From NCBI GenBank assembly GCA_936432065.2, contig OW386290.2, positions 51,478,843 to 51,542,842 on the forward strand: 64,000 nt of DNA, given 5' to 3'. Each line of letters starts with the position of its first letter. Positions within the stretch are counted from its first letter, which is position 1. This document shows, in pieces, positions 31,271 to 46,309 of the stretch. The notes beneath the pieces are model-generated. The model saw only the letters and a list, made by a program, of their open reading frames with translations, did no database searches and had not been told where the DNA came from. The translations under genes and the position numbers were made by a program. The stretch is from Rutpela maculata (Eukaryota > Arthropoda > Insecta > Coleoptera > Cerambycidae).

Positions 31271-32999
31271 ATATGGGCAGTTCTACAAAGCATGGTCGAT
31301 TTCACATTGACAATGTTAAAAAATAAAATGTCAGAAATCAATGGATGGCATACATTTTTGAAATGGTTAAAGTGTCTACTTTTCAGGTATGCCTTGTGGC
31401 ACCAGCTTTTTTCCCGTGACTAAAATGTTACAGCTGTTTTTCCTTAGTGAAACGTATAACAAAACACACGACCGTCACATTTATATTTGTGCTGTGTATT
31501 AATATAAATATGCTAAATGGATTATGAAAAAGTTGATTCTTTGAAGTGAAAAATATGTCCTACAAGATATTAGAGAAAATATTGGTCGTAATAATACCCA
31601 TGAATAAAATAAAAAGTGATACCGTGTGTGTAGTCGCGAGCTAGGCATGGGGAGAAGAATTACAACATCGCGCGTGCCAGCTGGCTGAAATGAAATAACA
31701 GAGCTGGAATGCTCCATCGACGGACGAATTTACGGCTGCCGGTGTTGTCAAATCTCTCGCGCTACGTGAATGTACATGCCTAATGGGAAATTACACGCAC
31801 GGTATAACTGGAAGTATCTGTTTCTTTTTTATTTGAGCCTAATACTTTCGAAATTCAGTTAACTGTATTGACTCAAATTACCTTTTTGTGTCTAAATTTT
31901 GTTATCGATAACCAGTTTTGTTCATAATTTAAAGGACAATGGTCCTAACGAGATAAATAATATTTATGACACCCTTGTAAATGAGGTACTGTGAGTTACG
32001 CGTGACGGTCGTGAGTGGCATGAGATGGTTGTGAGATTCGTAAAACGGTCGTGTAATTGCTGACAGATTGCGCCAAATTTTTGAGAATAAAATTAATATT
32101 TGAGGGTCAGATCATATAAATTTTGGCTAGTAGGAACCAAATATGAAAAAATATACAAGTTGTCCCATTCAAAAGTTACAAGAGTAAAGGAGAGTAACGC
32201 CAATGAAATTTCTCATGACCGTCACTAGAGTCTCAAGACCATCACACTCAAATTTGTGCCGTGTGACGGTCGAGAGGGCCGCTAGACAAAAATAACTAAG
32301 AATTATATTCACCCTAAGCTATTATTAAAGTAAGGTTAGGAGAAGACAATGTACTGGATACCTCAAAATAAAAACGTATTTGGATATTAATAAGTTGATA
32401 AATGCTAAAATACACAACGTGACGGTCATGAAAGAGAGCACAGGGCCATATATTAGACTTACCATATAAATTATTGGAAATTCAAAATGTTTTGGGAAAC
32501 AGCACTTGGTTATTGTATCTCACATGATTTCACGACGAAAACTAAATTTCGATGTTTCTGAGTCGGTAGTCCTAGCATTCAACTTATTAATTAATAATGA
32601 GCGCTGTGACGGTCGTGAGTATTAACCAAGTTACGCGACTTTAATAGTTTATATATTAAATCCTAGACTTTAAAACATGAAAGTTGTATGTTGCCAACAA
32701 ATTTTGGATATTTTGTAATAATTATAGCAGAGATGGACACTAACCATTTCTCTGGTAACAAAATTTCAGCCAAAACAAGTGTCAATCTGTATGGAGTTAC
32801 GCGTGACGGTCTTGAGTTTTAGGAGTACAAACAGCCAATATTTTATTTTTGTCGTAATTTAGCTCCAGTTTTTTATTATAACAAGGTGCGGTAAGACTTA
32901 TCTAACCGAATATTGAACACAGGTTGTAGCTTGGACCAATTTTTGATCAGTAAGTCACTAATATCATGAATCGACCATGCTTTGTAGAACTGCCCATAT
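31271..32999. mobile_element. TIR element with repeated GTGACGGTCGTGAG motif
   Basis: ATATGGGCAGTTCTACAAAG at 31271 and its continuation CATGGTCGAT are mirrored by ATCGACCATG and CTTTGTAGAACTGCCCATAT ending at 32999, so the TIR is about 31 bp. The inside carries about nine copies of GTGACGGTCGTGAG or variants in both orientations (near 31468, 32000, 32045, 32212, 32232, 32262, 32419, 32605, 32802), two of them preceded by GAGTTACGC. No long ORF. It looks like a non-autonomous DNA transposon with dispersed transposase-binding-type repeats; the superfamily is unknown, and TA target duplication is possible but unproven. Confidence 0.6.
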
Positions 33000-33704
33000 A
33001 TTTTTAAAAATTCCAATACTTTGTTATGTTAAAAAAGATAATTTCTCGGTCATTACTCGCTAAATGTGTCATGTTTGTATCCTTTTTGACTTAATAATCG
33101 ATATTATTATTTTGGCACAATAATCGGCATGTTTGGGGGTTTTGGGGAGTTATATTGAAAAAAAAAATGTTGGCACTCACGGAGACTATTCTTTGGTACA
33201 AAAACTACAAGTCTGAGAAGATGCCAAAATATTTTTTTGAAAAGCACTAGTTTTAGCCCGTTTTAGGCCAAAAGTCCAATTTTTGGCCAAAAAATCTAGA
33301 AAATGGTCAAGCAGAAAATGTTGGCATATGGTTTTCCATTAATGAGCATTTTCAACGAAAATTTTCCGCCTGGGTTTTACTACGTTCCCATTTTGGCCGT
33401 AATTGATGTCGCCAGTGCTGTCAATTGCACGGAGAAAAAATGTTGGCATATATCGAATGTTGATCGCCAAGATACCCTCTTCAACTAACACCAAGCCCCA
33501 AGCCGTTCCACAATTGAATATTTTCGGGGGCGGCTAGCGCCAAAACGGTCAGGGGGGGAGGTCCGACATACATAAGATAAAATAATCAGAAAAATATTTG
33601 CTAAAACATAACAGCAATGCCAACAGGTTTATCCCAGGCCCCATAGATGCAGTTATCTCCTAGACTCTAAATGTTTTCGAGTTAAACTTTGACGCCTTTC
33701 ATTT
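33000..33704. other. unassigned
   Basis: AAAAAATGTTGGCA(C/T) occurs at 33165 and 33435, and CCAATTTTTGGCC near 33278. No gene recognised. Confidence 0.35.
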
Positions 33705-34800
33705 AAAAGCAATTTATATAGTGACAGATGTAACTGGCGCATACTGAAGATATCTTAACCGTCACATTTATTCTTGGTGTAGAAAAGTCTGTGTCGTTTA
33801 TAAGGTCTATTATTCCCGACATCGCAAGATCTCCGGGGATTGGTTTTTAAAGCGGTTTCGTATGTTGGCTTTACTGTCTCAGCAATTTCTCCTGATAACT
33901 GAAAAATGTATTGTCGCAGTTTGAAGACAACGTTTATTGTATCAACTGTAGCAACATTTTTGTTCTTCAGGCTTCCGTTTAGCTAAAGGAATTCATGAAA
34001 AATATACGTGTATGGTTTTGAAATCTGGAACAGTTAGATCCATAAATGTCTGTTGAGTCTGTGAAATAGCAACTGCGTCACCTGTAATACTAATCTTAAG
34101 TTATCAAAGTTACAATAAGAGTAGGACGCTGTTTCTAGCCAAGTTCTAGCCTCGTATTAAAATGCGCTCTGGCGGTAATGGTGTATTTGAAAAAAGTTCG
34201 TGAAATAACCGTAAACGATCTGGTGCCTTAAGATAAACTTTATTTACAGTAGATATCAATTTATCAACGTTAGGGTGCCACCTCCTAATAGTCTCAGCAA
34301 TTATAAGCAGCCCATACGTTAGACATGTTATATGAAGTATATTCTGAAGTGAATTCTCCCATCAGCTTTCATATAAGAAACTTCATTGGTAAAAAATAAT
34401 AGCATCATGCCATTATTGTCTGCAAATTTGGAGCCCTTTAATTGTCATAGACTTGAATTCATTGGCGGTAGACTTCACAATTTCTAGTACATTTCAAAAG
34501 TCAGCCCACTGAATAATTTTTCTCCAATCCACCTACTACCGACATTCGCCACTTTTCAATCGCACTTATGGATGGTTTCGTTCACGCTAACCTACATGTA
34601 TTTCTCATTGAGAATCTTGTCACTATCAGTAAGATCACTCGCAATCCTTTTATGATTTTCTGAGGAAATGATCTTGGTTTAACTGTCCAAGAAGGCACTT
34701 TGCCACAGTTTTTGCTATATAGTGCCGTATTTGCCGTAAATTGCCGGCATATCGGCAAATTTACTTTAGCCTGTGAAGAATGCGAACGAGACATTTAAAA
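33705..34800 (-). pseudogene. hAT-like transposase, most of the coding region, heavily decayed
   Basis: Minus strand, in order: VNLPICRQFTANTALYSK and NCGKVPSWTVKPRS (34620-34790); STANEFKSMTIKGSKFADNN, MMLLFFTNEVSYMKADG; RRWHPNVDKLISTVNKVYLK and APDRLRLFHELFSNTPLPPE (about 34180-34280); TWLETASY..CNFDN; and near the end GEIAETVKPTYETALKTNP and IIDLINDTDFSTPRINV (33740-33890). The run VDKLI......KAP.R...F......PLPP......TWL.A..YYC matches a hAT-like family I remember as abundant in aphids, whose C-terminus reads KYAPITS.D.ERSFS as seen at 2152-2324. Many stops and shifts. Assignment by motif memory. Confidence 0.6.
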
Positions 34801-35714
34801 AATAGACTTTCGACTATAATTCTGTGCCGTTCCTAGTGTATCCTTTACAATCATATCTAATGCACTAACAAGGTCGCAGTCTGTGGCTTCATACCCTCAT
34901 TCTCTTCTATTTCGTACTTATCAGTTAACCCACGTGTCCAGTATTGGCACAGCGTATGGATTACAATAATTGTAAAACAATCGAGTACATTTTTAACTTA
35001 ACTTGACCATTGTTATGCTTTTTATAAATCTATTAAGGTTTTATCCGCTTTGGCCCTCACACAATTTAGCACCTTTAAGTGAGCACTATCTACCAAAATG
35101 AGGATAAAAGCATACGTTTGAATATGTGGCGGTGAAATGAGTTGGTTCTGAATTAGGTGATTTTTTAAAATTTAAACATTCTGTCTGTCAAAATTCATAC
35201 TTGTTTCCTCTATTCGTCTAATTTCAATTTCAATATAACTTGCCTATTTGTCTAGTTTGTTTGGTTCTCATTTATATATCTATTAAGAACACATTTTATT
35301 ATTTCTATAGGAAAAATTACTTATGGCCCATTTTCAAATTAAATAATTTCAACATTCTTTCATGATATAATGGCGAAAAACGAGTCAAAAAATTAAATTC
35401 TTTACTTGTTTTTAAGGAAACGATCGCTGAAACGACAGTTGAATTACGATTTTGCACATGTATGTATTACAAAACCACGTCGAATACGGGTTATACAAAT
35501 TTGCATTTTGTATTAATTTCCTACACAAATAAATTACGTAATACAAGCAGCACATGAACTTGAAATCTTCATTCCAATGCGTCTTTCGATAAATACAGAT
35601 ATTTTGTTTAACTTCAATTCATCTAATTAGGAACTGTTGCTCCTAATTCAAGAAAGTTTTCGAATTTAGAATAACACTATAAAAAGAACTTTTAAATGGA
35701 ATACGTAATTTTTA
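34801..35714. other. unassigned AT-rich DNA
   Basis: No supported feature. Possibly the degraded start of the hAT element extends to about 34930. Confidence 0.35.
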
Positions 35715-38134
<2,420 letters not shown>

Positions 38135-39032
38135 CACTTGACCCCTTAACAATTACGATGGGCTTGTGTCTCTAAGTTATTATTTGGACAGCAACAGAAA
38201 GAAATAGAAAAAACTTATTAGAATCATCAGCTTTAGGTCTATTAGGAACACATTCTTAGTCATAGCTCAGTCTCTTCCTACTTTAAGAGCACATCTAGCA
38301 CATAACAGCACATAAAGAGTGACGCCAAAAACCGCCCATTTTCTCGTCCTCGAATTTTGTTTCAAACTAAGTGCTAAATTATTGTCAATGATGAGAACAT
38401 CTTGAATAAAGAATTTCAAGATGAGTATATCTTTGGTATTTGAGATATGATAGTAGGGCAGTTTATCATGAAAATGTGGACACACCGGACAAAACCACCA
38501 TATTTTTTCCAGGTACTAGTTAGCTTTCAGTTTTTGATAGAAACCAACTTCTCCGTCGACCTTCTTGGATTATATAGCGGCCATTTTGAAATATAGGTAT
38601 ATTATTAACATCTCGGCTCCTAAATCGCTTAGAACCACAAACTTGGTGTTTAAGTATACATATTTCGGGTCAGGGAGTACAACAATTTTTAAATGTATCA
38701 CACTATATATTTCTGTACTTTGGAATGAAAAGGGCGGTTGTCACAAAATCAAAAAATATGATTTTGTGACAGAAACGGCCATTTTTGTAAGACATGTGGA
38801 GCAAGTATTGGACAACCGTCTATTTAAAGTTGAAATATATTAAAACATTACATAATATATGAACTTCTGGCCTTTAATTATAGAAATATAAGGCTTTTCT
38901 TTATTAGAAACAGTTCTTACACAAAATTCACAAAAAATTGGACACCCGCCCTTTTCATTCCAAAGTACATATTTATTCACTAATATATGTACCAATTACA
39001 AACTATTCACCGATGAACTGTTTTGTTTCAGA

Positions 39033-39600
39033 TTGAATTGTAATACAAGGTGGATTGGACAAGTGCATGATCTGTCAGAGAACAACTTCAGAAAATCTAA
39101 AATGTTCACTCAATACACATGGAAACGAAGAAAGACAACACCATATCGGTCTTTCTTGAACAATATCAATGAGTTTAGAAGCTTGGAGTCAGTGCCAGTG
39201 AAATTAAATTTTGAAAGCGACATGAGCGCAGATGAACTGGTCCAAAACCATGGTGCATGGCACAAATCTTGTTACGTCAAGTTCAGCAATTTGAAGTGGG
39301 GAAATACTTCAGGAGGCAGCACAACTGTGGAGAAACGATACCGGAGTGAAGCGAGTGACAAAATGACGTGTTTGCTATGTCGTGGAAGCGATGGACTCCT
39401 TCATGAATTTCGAACACTAACAGCTGATATGAGCATGCGAAAAATGGCAAAAGAACTGCAATAAACCCAGTTGTTGGCAGCATTAGAAGGTAGTGATATC
39501 ATTGCCCTTGACGCCAAATATCATCTGCAATGTTATACAGCACTGAGAAATCGTGTGAAAGATGGGACCTTCTACTTTAAATTTTCAAAGTTGTATGAAC
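39033..39600 (+). pseudogene. Cys-rich TE protein, N-terminal part (left arm)
   Basis: An acceptor-like TTTTGTTTCAG ends at about 39031. The true family frame starts as CMICQRTTSENLKCSL, then shifts by one base into TTPYRSFLNNINEFR, VKLNFESDMSADELVQNHGA, WHKSCYVKFSNLK, MTCLLCRGSDGLLHEFRTLT, DMSMRKMAKELQ, a TAA, then QLLAALEGSDIIALDAKYHL and QCYTALRNR. The CxxC...CP/S start, WHK.C, CxxC and ALDAKYH.QC order matches my memory of the N-terminal half of the protein whose C-terminus is at 20 kb. The first ATG in the longer frame (39033) gives a spurious N-terminus because of the frameshift. Broken by one shift, one stop and a small deletion after NLK. Confidence 0.6.
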
Positions 39601-40365
39601 TTTATTAGAGTCGATTAAAAATCCTTCCTTCCTTCAATCTGGTTGTGTTAATCTTCTCAACGCCAAGAATTTTTAATCGGTTCTGCAACTTTGAAAATTT
39701 AAAGTAGAAGGTCCCATCTTCCACACAGTTCTTTACATAAGTATAAGCTCCACAATGCTGTAGCCTTTATCTGACTTTCCTATGCAGATCCTCTCACCAA
39801 ATCCAGATCTGGTTTCCTTAGGTGAGACCGGTAGCGGTTTTTCAGTGCTGTATAACATTGCAGATGATATTTGGCGTCAAGGCCAATGAGATCACCACCT
39901 TCTAATGCTGCCAACAACTGGGTTTATTGCAGTTCTGTTGCCATTTTTCGTATGCTCGTATCAGCTGTTAATGTTCGAAATTCAGTCCATCGCTTCCACG
40001 ACATAACAAACACGCCATTTTGTCACCCGCTTCATACTGGGATCGTTTCTCCACAGTTGTGCTGCCTTCTGAAGTATTTCCCGCTTTTTAGCTCTATCCA
40101 ACTTCAAATTGCTGAACTTGACGTAACAGATTTGTGCCATGTACCATGGTTTTGAACAAGTCCATCCGCACTCATGTCGCTTCCAAAATTTAGTTTAATT
40201 GACAATGACTCCAATCTTCTAAACTCATTTGATATCGTTCAAGAAAGACCGGTATGGTGTTGTCTTGTCTTCGATTCCATGTGCACTGAGTGGACATTTT
40301 AGGTTTTCTGAAGCTGTTTTCTGACAGATCTTGCACTTGTTCCAATCCACCTTGTATTACAATTA
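39600..40365 (-). pseudogene. Cys-rich TE protein, N-terminal part (right arm)
   Basis: Minus strand from 40365: CKICQKTASENLKCPLSAHG, KTTPYRSFLND, a frameshift, LNFGSDMSADGLVQNHGT, WHKS, then after another shift FSNLKLDRAKKREILQKAAQ, which is absent from the left copy. Later come QLLAALEGGDLIGLDAKYHL, QCYTALKNRYRS and, past 39790, a stretch like VELILYVKNCVEDG and NTTRLKEGRIFN. It is tail-to-tail with 39033-39600. Each copy keeps parts the other has lost; both are dead. Confidence 0.6.
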
Positions 40366-42062
40366 AATCTGAAACAAAATAAAAAAAAACATATTAGAAA
40401 ATGTGGACACATCGGACAAAACAGTTCATCGGTGAATAGTTTGTAATTGGTACATATATTAGTGAATAAATATATAACGTAATACATTTAAAAATTGCGT
40501 AGTTGTATTCCCAAATATGTATACTTAGACAAAGTTTGTGGTCCTAAGTGATTTAGAAGCCGAGATATTAATAATATACCTATATTTCAAAATGGCCGCT
40601 ATATAGTCCAAGATGGCCGACGGAGGAGTTGGTTCCTATCAAAAATTGAAAGCTACGTACCTAACTAGTACCTGGAAAAAATTTGGTAGTTTTGTTCGGT
40701 GTGTCCACATTAACGCGAAATTCGATGTTAAGGTACCCCACTATGAGGGATTAAAGTTGTGATAAGCGTGATGTAATATAGGAGCATACCTATCAAAAAA
40801 TACAAAGCCATACAGTTATGGCATAGCAATCAAGATATTCTTAGTATGGTCTGTTTTCAAACTTCAAGTGCATTTTATAAGGTGGGGGTGCGAGGAGGCG
40901 AATATTAGAGACATCGCAATCGCGCTGCATCGCATTAGCGAAAATTCTGTAGCAAGGGTTTTCAAGAGTGCTCTTTAGGAATGTCATGGCCTCGTGATTC
41001 TTTCTCATCGCTCTAGAGAAATTCACGGGGGTTAGAGGGTGGAAATCTGAGCAATTTTACAATCATTATATTGTATCGAAAAAAAATTTGACAAAGGTAA
41101 GCATCCCTTTCCCGAACGTCATAGTCTAGAGGTCCGTTTTTAACCCTCAAGTGGATTTTATAAGGGGGGTAAGGGTGCGAAGGGATGAATATCGGAGCAA
41201 TCTCGTAATCGCTTCATTACATAAAAAAATACTGATGTAGCGGTTTCCAACAATGCTTTTCTCTTATGTCAGGGCCTGTTGATTCCTTTTCATCCCCCAA
41301 ATGATCCCGACGGGGTCTAGGTGAAGACCTACCAGGTCTTCACCCTGACCCCCTTACCCCTTACCCATCGTAGGTGTGTCATAAAATAGTTACAAAAATT
41401 CTAGTTATCGTCCCACATTCATACCTACTGTAATCAAAATGCGATCTCTGGTACATTCATTATTTTTTCCCCGACTCAAGTTCATAATTTAAGAAAAGGG
41501 GTAGTTTTTTACCCTGTAATGGATTGTTTTTGTGTACTAGGTTCATTCCTATTAATAAAGCTTAGAGGGTTCAAACTTTTTCATCAGTTATTGGAGCTTT
41601 TGTGCAGTTTGATATTGTATTGAGGTAGTTTTCACCCCCTTAAGGGTGTGTCTCAATTGCTTTGTGTGAGCCCTAGTCAACACCTTCGTTCATGTATTCA
41701 GTCTTATATTATATCTCTGTTCATGGAAGCTCTATACCTCAATGGCATCATTTTTTCCTATTTTCATCATTATATTGCTCTGTCAGCTGATGAGTATTCA
41801 TTTTTTGTGGGGCTGTGTATTCTCTGATATGCTCCTATATTGCATCACGCATATCACAACTTCAATCCCTCGTATCTCAAAAACCAAACATATGCTCATC
41901 TTGAAATTTTGTGTTCAGGATGTTCTCATCATTAACAATAATTTAGCACTTAGTTTAAAACAAAATTTGAGGGAGAGAAAATGAGCGATTTTTGTCGTGT
42001 TTTGGGATCACTCTTTACATTGGTCCGAAGCAAAGTAGGATTCAAAGATTCTCTAGTGGAAT

Positions 42063-42747
42063 GGCGTTAGGGATGTACAAGCGACACGATTTTTTCCATC
42101 ATATAGCTTATGTTATCGTCCAATTTTTCAGGTTTTTTTTTAGTTTCGTGAACGCTAGTGGCGTCATCTTTCAATAGGAACTTTTAATTTTTCTCAAGAA
42201 ATTTCCTGCTAACATCTTTGACAGTAAGGTAGTGAAATTCAGGAAGTGCCGCAGAATTCGATGGACCAAGTTGGTCAACTTTATCTGAAATGGAAAGGCA
42301 CCTACCAGCGTTTCTAAGAGTAAAAATATATTTCTCAAAAAAGTGTTTAGGAATGGGAATTTTTTGCTGTAATCTGCAGTACACATACTATAAAGTATGA
42401 CTGTAAATTTTACACGTCAGACGAGGTCGGCAACATAGGTACATATTCGTCGTTTAAAAAATTAAAATCGTAAAATAATGTATTTCTCGGTATTTTGCAA
42501 ATATCCGATCAATGGGCCTTTCCCACGTTTTTTTTTTTATTGAATATTTGAGAAGTTCTCTTTAAAAAAACTCACCCGTATTTTTTCTTTTTTGCGAAAT
42601 TTGCTTCTTTACTACAGAAAGAATTATTATGTTATATGAATTTAAAATTGGCGGCAATATTTCTACACTGATGACACATTGAGAGGAATGACCAATCAGT
42701 TTATTCTAGCACCCTTGGTAGAGGCTACATATGACCAGATTGTCTAG
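42063..42747. other. unassigned
   Basis: No gene recognised. Poly-T near 42525. Confidence 0.35.
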
Positions 42748-42895
42748 GCATTTTTTCGCGAGCTTACCACAACTAACTGTGGTAAGGTGTAAAAGAGGTG
42801 GCTATATATAATTAAGATGTGGATTGGTTATGTATGTATAGCCATCTCTTTTACACCTTACTATAGCTAGTTGTGGTAAGCTCGCGAAAAAATGC
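42748..42895. mobile_element. foldback miniature element, about 148 bp
   Basis: GCATTTTTTCGCGAGCTTAC at 42748 pairs with GTAAGCTCGCGAAAAAATGC ending at 42895; CACCTTAC and CTCTTTTACA also pair. Short loop near 42820. Non-coding. Confidence 0.7.
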
Positions 42896-42964
42896 TTGAT
42901 GTACCAGAAACGACTCTCTGGTCTTCCCGCCAATATTGAATTTTATGCGCATCTGTCATATGTT

Positions 42965-43152
42965 GGTGGTATTATTGTCAACCTATAAATCCGCAGGTTT
43001 CTAAATTCACCGGTGGAGCGTACCGGTAAGCAATAACATTATATGATTGGCTATTTTAAAAACCAAAGCCAAAATCAGCTTCGAATTTTATCGACCAATG
43101 CGTCCAGCGGTAAATTTAGAAAGGTGCGGATTTATAGGTTGACAATACCACC
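42965..43152. mobile_element. inverted-repeat element, about 188 bp
   Basis: GGTGGTATTATTGTCAACC and TATAAATCCGCA pair with TGCGGATTTATAGGTTGACA and ATACCACC at 43125-43152. Inner TAAATTCACCGGTGG pairs partly with CCAGCGGTAAATTTA. Confidence 0.6.
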
Positions 43153-43191
43153 GACAAGATGGCCGAAGGTCATCCCAATTTACCAATGAAA

Positions 43192-43357
43192 GGGTGCGTT
43201 TGCACGCACTCAGTAATTTAGTCGAGTCGCTTAGTAATTTAGTACTCGACCAATGCGGACAGCGTGTTTTAGTCAAGTAATTTAGTGGAAAGCAATTACT
43301 AAATTACTGGACCGTCTCTCTACTCGACTAAATTACTGGATGCGTGCAAACGCACCC
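43192..43357. mobile_element. foldback miniature element, GGGTGCGTTTGCACGC ends
   Basis: GGGTGCGTTTGCACGC at 43192 and GTAATTTAGTCGAGT are mirrored by ACTCGACTAAATTAC and GCGTGCAAACGCACCC ending at 43357. The internal AGTAATTTAGT repeats several times. Flanked by AAA on the right and GAAA on the left. Confidence 0.65.
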
Positions 43358-44483
43358 AAACATCGAACGTGCCTCCGACAGTGACGCTTCTGGTATAGGT
43401 CTTCTGTGGTATAAGTGTTTGTCTCTTTCTACCTTTACCGAATTGACAGACATGTCATCAAGCTACACAGTACATACACACACTTTTAAATAATTAATAA
43501 GAACACAGTTATGAAGTCAAAATACTAGATCTGTACGATCACAACGTAAATCGTAAATAAGAGAGCATAACCTATATATTTATTTTATTTCCATCAATGT
43601 TGCCAAGTGTCATTTATTTGTTGGGAGCCGACATGTAAGTGTCTTTCGTCTGTTAATTATTATCATTTTTATTATAGTAGGTGGTATTATTCAATGAAAA
43701 TTCATTATTTTCAAAAGCGGAGATAAAAAGTAGGCATTCTTTAATGAAATAATTAAAGTATTTCCTCTAAAGCTAAACATTCATATACATTAGGCAACAT
43801 GGAAATAGTCTCATCGGCAGGTTTCCAGATGAGATGTACAATTCAGAAACGTCAACAGGTTCGTATAGGACATCTACATCATGTAACCAACATAACCTCA
43901 AATTTTAAGTTTTTCAAGTTTATTCTCACATTTAATGTTTGTATACGCATTTTTAGCTTGGAGCCGTACTGGCTCCAAGGAAATATTTAAAAATTTACGT
44001 AAATAATTTTTCAATATTGTTGATTAATAAAAATAGACTGCTAATTACAGGTTAGATTGCCAACCTACAAAAAGAGTCCTATATTATTAGGACAAGGTAT
44101 TTAGAACTTCATAAACATTACACTGAACTAGATTTTAGTTGAAAATACGGGAACCAGGCAGAAATTTTAAAAATAGCTGGGGTAATACTCTTAAATCTTA
44201 AGAAATACATATTTTTGAGGTTAGCTGTGACGCCACGTGCAGATGCCCTATGAAGTCAGAAATTGTTTAATTTTGATTGGAGGATCCCTTCATGACGTAA
44301 TTTGAACGCGTTTACTTGTTTGAAATATGGAGTAAATAAGACAATATTTTTATTTTTAAAATATCCATTTAAAATTAAAATATTATACGATATGACGTGT
44401 ATGTACAATATTTATTAGGTGTTAATAAACGATTTATGAAAAAATAATCATCAAGTTCCATTACGTGGGAAAGGCCCATTGTA
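43358..44483. other. unassigned
   Basis: A small stem TTGGAGCCGTACTGGCTCCAA at about 43960-43980. No gene seen. Confidence 0.35.
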
Positions 44484-45175
44484 AAAACCGCTGCCCAAGG
44501 AATCACTACTTCCACATCCAGATTCTCTATCCAAGTCACTCACAACGAAAAAACTTTGTATGTGAAAATAATTGTTTATGGAACTTTAATAATATAATAT
44601 TTGAAATCCTCTACCCCAAAAACCCATAAAACGATACCCCACATCGGTAGTGGGGTGGGGGTGGTGAAAGGGGGGTGATAATGGGGGGGGTGGATAAAGT
44701 AAAAAAAATATTTTGAGGTTTCTGGTTCCTATACATACACTAAATCACAATTTTTTTTCATCCCCTTTAATAAGGAGGTGGGGGTGGTAATGGGGGTGGC
44801 TAATGCCAAAAATTTTTTTGAGACCTTAGCTTCTCTTATATATACTAAATACCAATTTCATGGAGACTCTTACCTGCTTGATTTACCCATTTACCCCAAA
44901 TTTACCCCCCAACCCTTCGACGGAACAAGATGAAAATATAATCTAGTTCTAGATCTCGTTAAAGTACATATGTGTACCAAATTTCAAGTCAATATCTTAA
45001 ACGGTTCCAGAGTAAACGTGCCCACAAAAAAAAGTTACAGACAGACCGACAGACAGACAGAAATTTTGTTTTCGCTCAAACTTAAAATCTCGACGTTTCA
45101 TGACATTTTAAGCCTCAATACAAATTTTTAAAAAAAATTTTGTCGTTACTATACTTCCACTGGACGTGGAAGTAA
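44484..45175 (+). mobile_element. repeat family A, copy 3 (near full length)
   Basis: Nearly identical to copy 1 over its whole length, from AAAAACCGCTGCCCAAGG to TCCACTGGACGTGGAAGTAA, with a small duplication of GACAGACAGACAG. High similarity between copies 40 kb apart suggests recent activity. Confidence 0.75.
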
Positions 45176-46309
45176 AATAAGAAATGAAGATTGTGGATAA
45201 TTTATATTGTTCTCAATAAAAGACGTTTATTATTATTATTATTGTTCGCTATAAAATTTCGAAAGATCTAAATATATAAATAAGCCTTTTCTATTAATAT
45301 AGTACTTAACCTCAAAAAAAATTAAAGAGCCAATTTTTAAACAATTTAACTTCATTTCCATTTTGAAAACAAGGTGCTGAAAGATTTGTCTCAATCGCGC
45401 GAATAGCACTGGTTATACGAACATTTTTACAAAAACAAATTGGCGGAGGTATATCTTCGGATTTTTCATCGCTTTTTCAATGGTTGTCTTATATTCGCAA
45501 ATCTGTATTTATGTTTGTATATATGTATGCATGAGTCGAATTTGGTGATTCACCCACTTCCCGTTATCCAATCGAGCTGAAATTTTGCACACAGCTTTGG
45601 TTCTGAGGACAATACAATATAGTATATCTAACATCGTTCTAAATCCAATATGGCGGACGTCCCAAGATGACAGACTATCTTTTTCTTCACAACCCCCTCG
45701 ACACGGGTTATCAAATGAAAGGGTTTGACGCATAGAATACGACAAGCTACCTCAATGAACAATTTTCCTCACCTGAAGTAACTGACTATTTTCATAAGTG
45801 ATTTATTAAGGTTGTGAGTTTATATTTGTGGTTTACAAGATTACTAAATGGTTGCCAAGTTCTATAGGAGGTATTTAAAATTACTAAAAGACCTAGGTTT
45901 TATAAAATAGCAACAGAAATATTTCCACCAGACTTATATAACTTTTAGTAACTGTTACTATTGTTTATATAAAGAGGTTTTATAAAAGTTGCAGTAACAA
46001 ATTTACAAAACTAAGTGTTCAGTTCCTATATAGGCAATTGCTACAACGATTATAAAACTTCCTGATCCTACAATCAAGGCAAAAACTTTTATATAACTTG
46101 AGGAGAAATAGAACTTAAAAACACTACAATAAAACATCAATTTTAATTTTGTCTGTAACTTGTAACTACAGTTGCTTTCACAAAGCCGTTAAAAATTTTC
46201 AGAAACACTATATTACTATTTGGTACTTTGCTGTAAATATGGGGTATGGCATATACATAAATATAGCTACTGTCAAAAAATCTGTGAGCTTTATGGCTTT
46301 CTGTATAAA
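45176..46309. other. unassigned; insect-type repeat likely at 45480-45780
   Basis: 45480-45780 contains GAGCTGAAATTTTGCACACA, AATATGGCGGACGTCC and TATCAAATGAAAGGG, phrases I associate with dispersed insect repeats. 45860-46120 repeats GGTTTTATAAAA/ACTTTTATA motifs. No gene. Confidence 0.35.

Larger units (their letters stand above)
38255..42062. repeat. palindromic element(s) with arms carrying the Cys-rich protein N-terminus
   Basis: Sequence from about 38465 to 39680 is mirrored from about 39690 to 40715 (for example TATAGCGGCCATTTTGAAATAT at 38574 against ATTTCAAAATGGCCGCTATA at 40586; TGTGGACAC near 38475 against GTGTCCACA near 40700). The outer left block 38270-38450 recurs inverted at 41880-42055 (GCACTTAGTTT against AAACTAAGTGC). 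The right side contains a further small inverted pair, 40742-40795 with 41826-41885, enclosing a tandemly duplicated 41-kb segment (GGATTTTATAAGG and similar at 40870 and 41155). Divergence between arms is moderate. Confidence 0.6.

Noticed and set aside
39033..39130. ATG-initiated N-terminus MNCNTRWIGQ
   Set aside because: The family motif CMICQ...LKC is in another frame here; a frameshift makes this start spurious.
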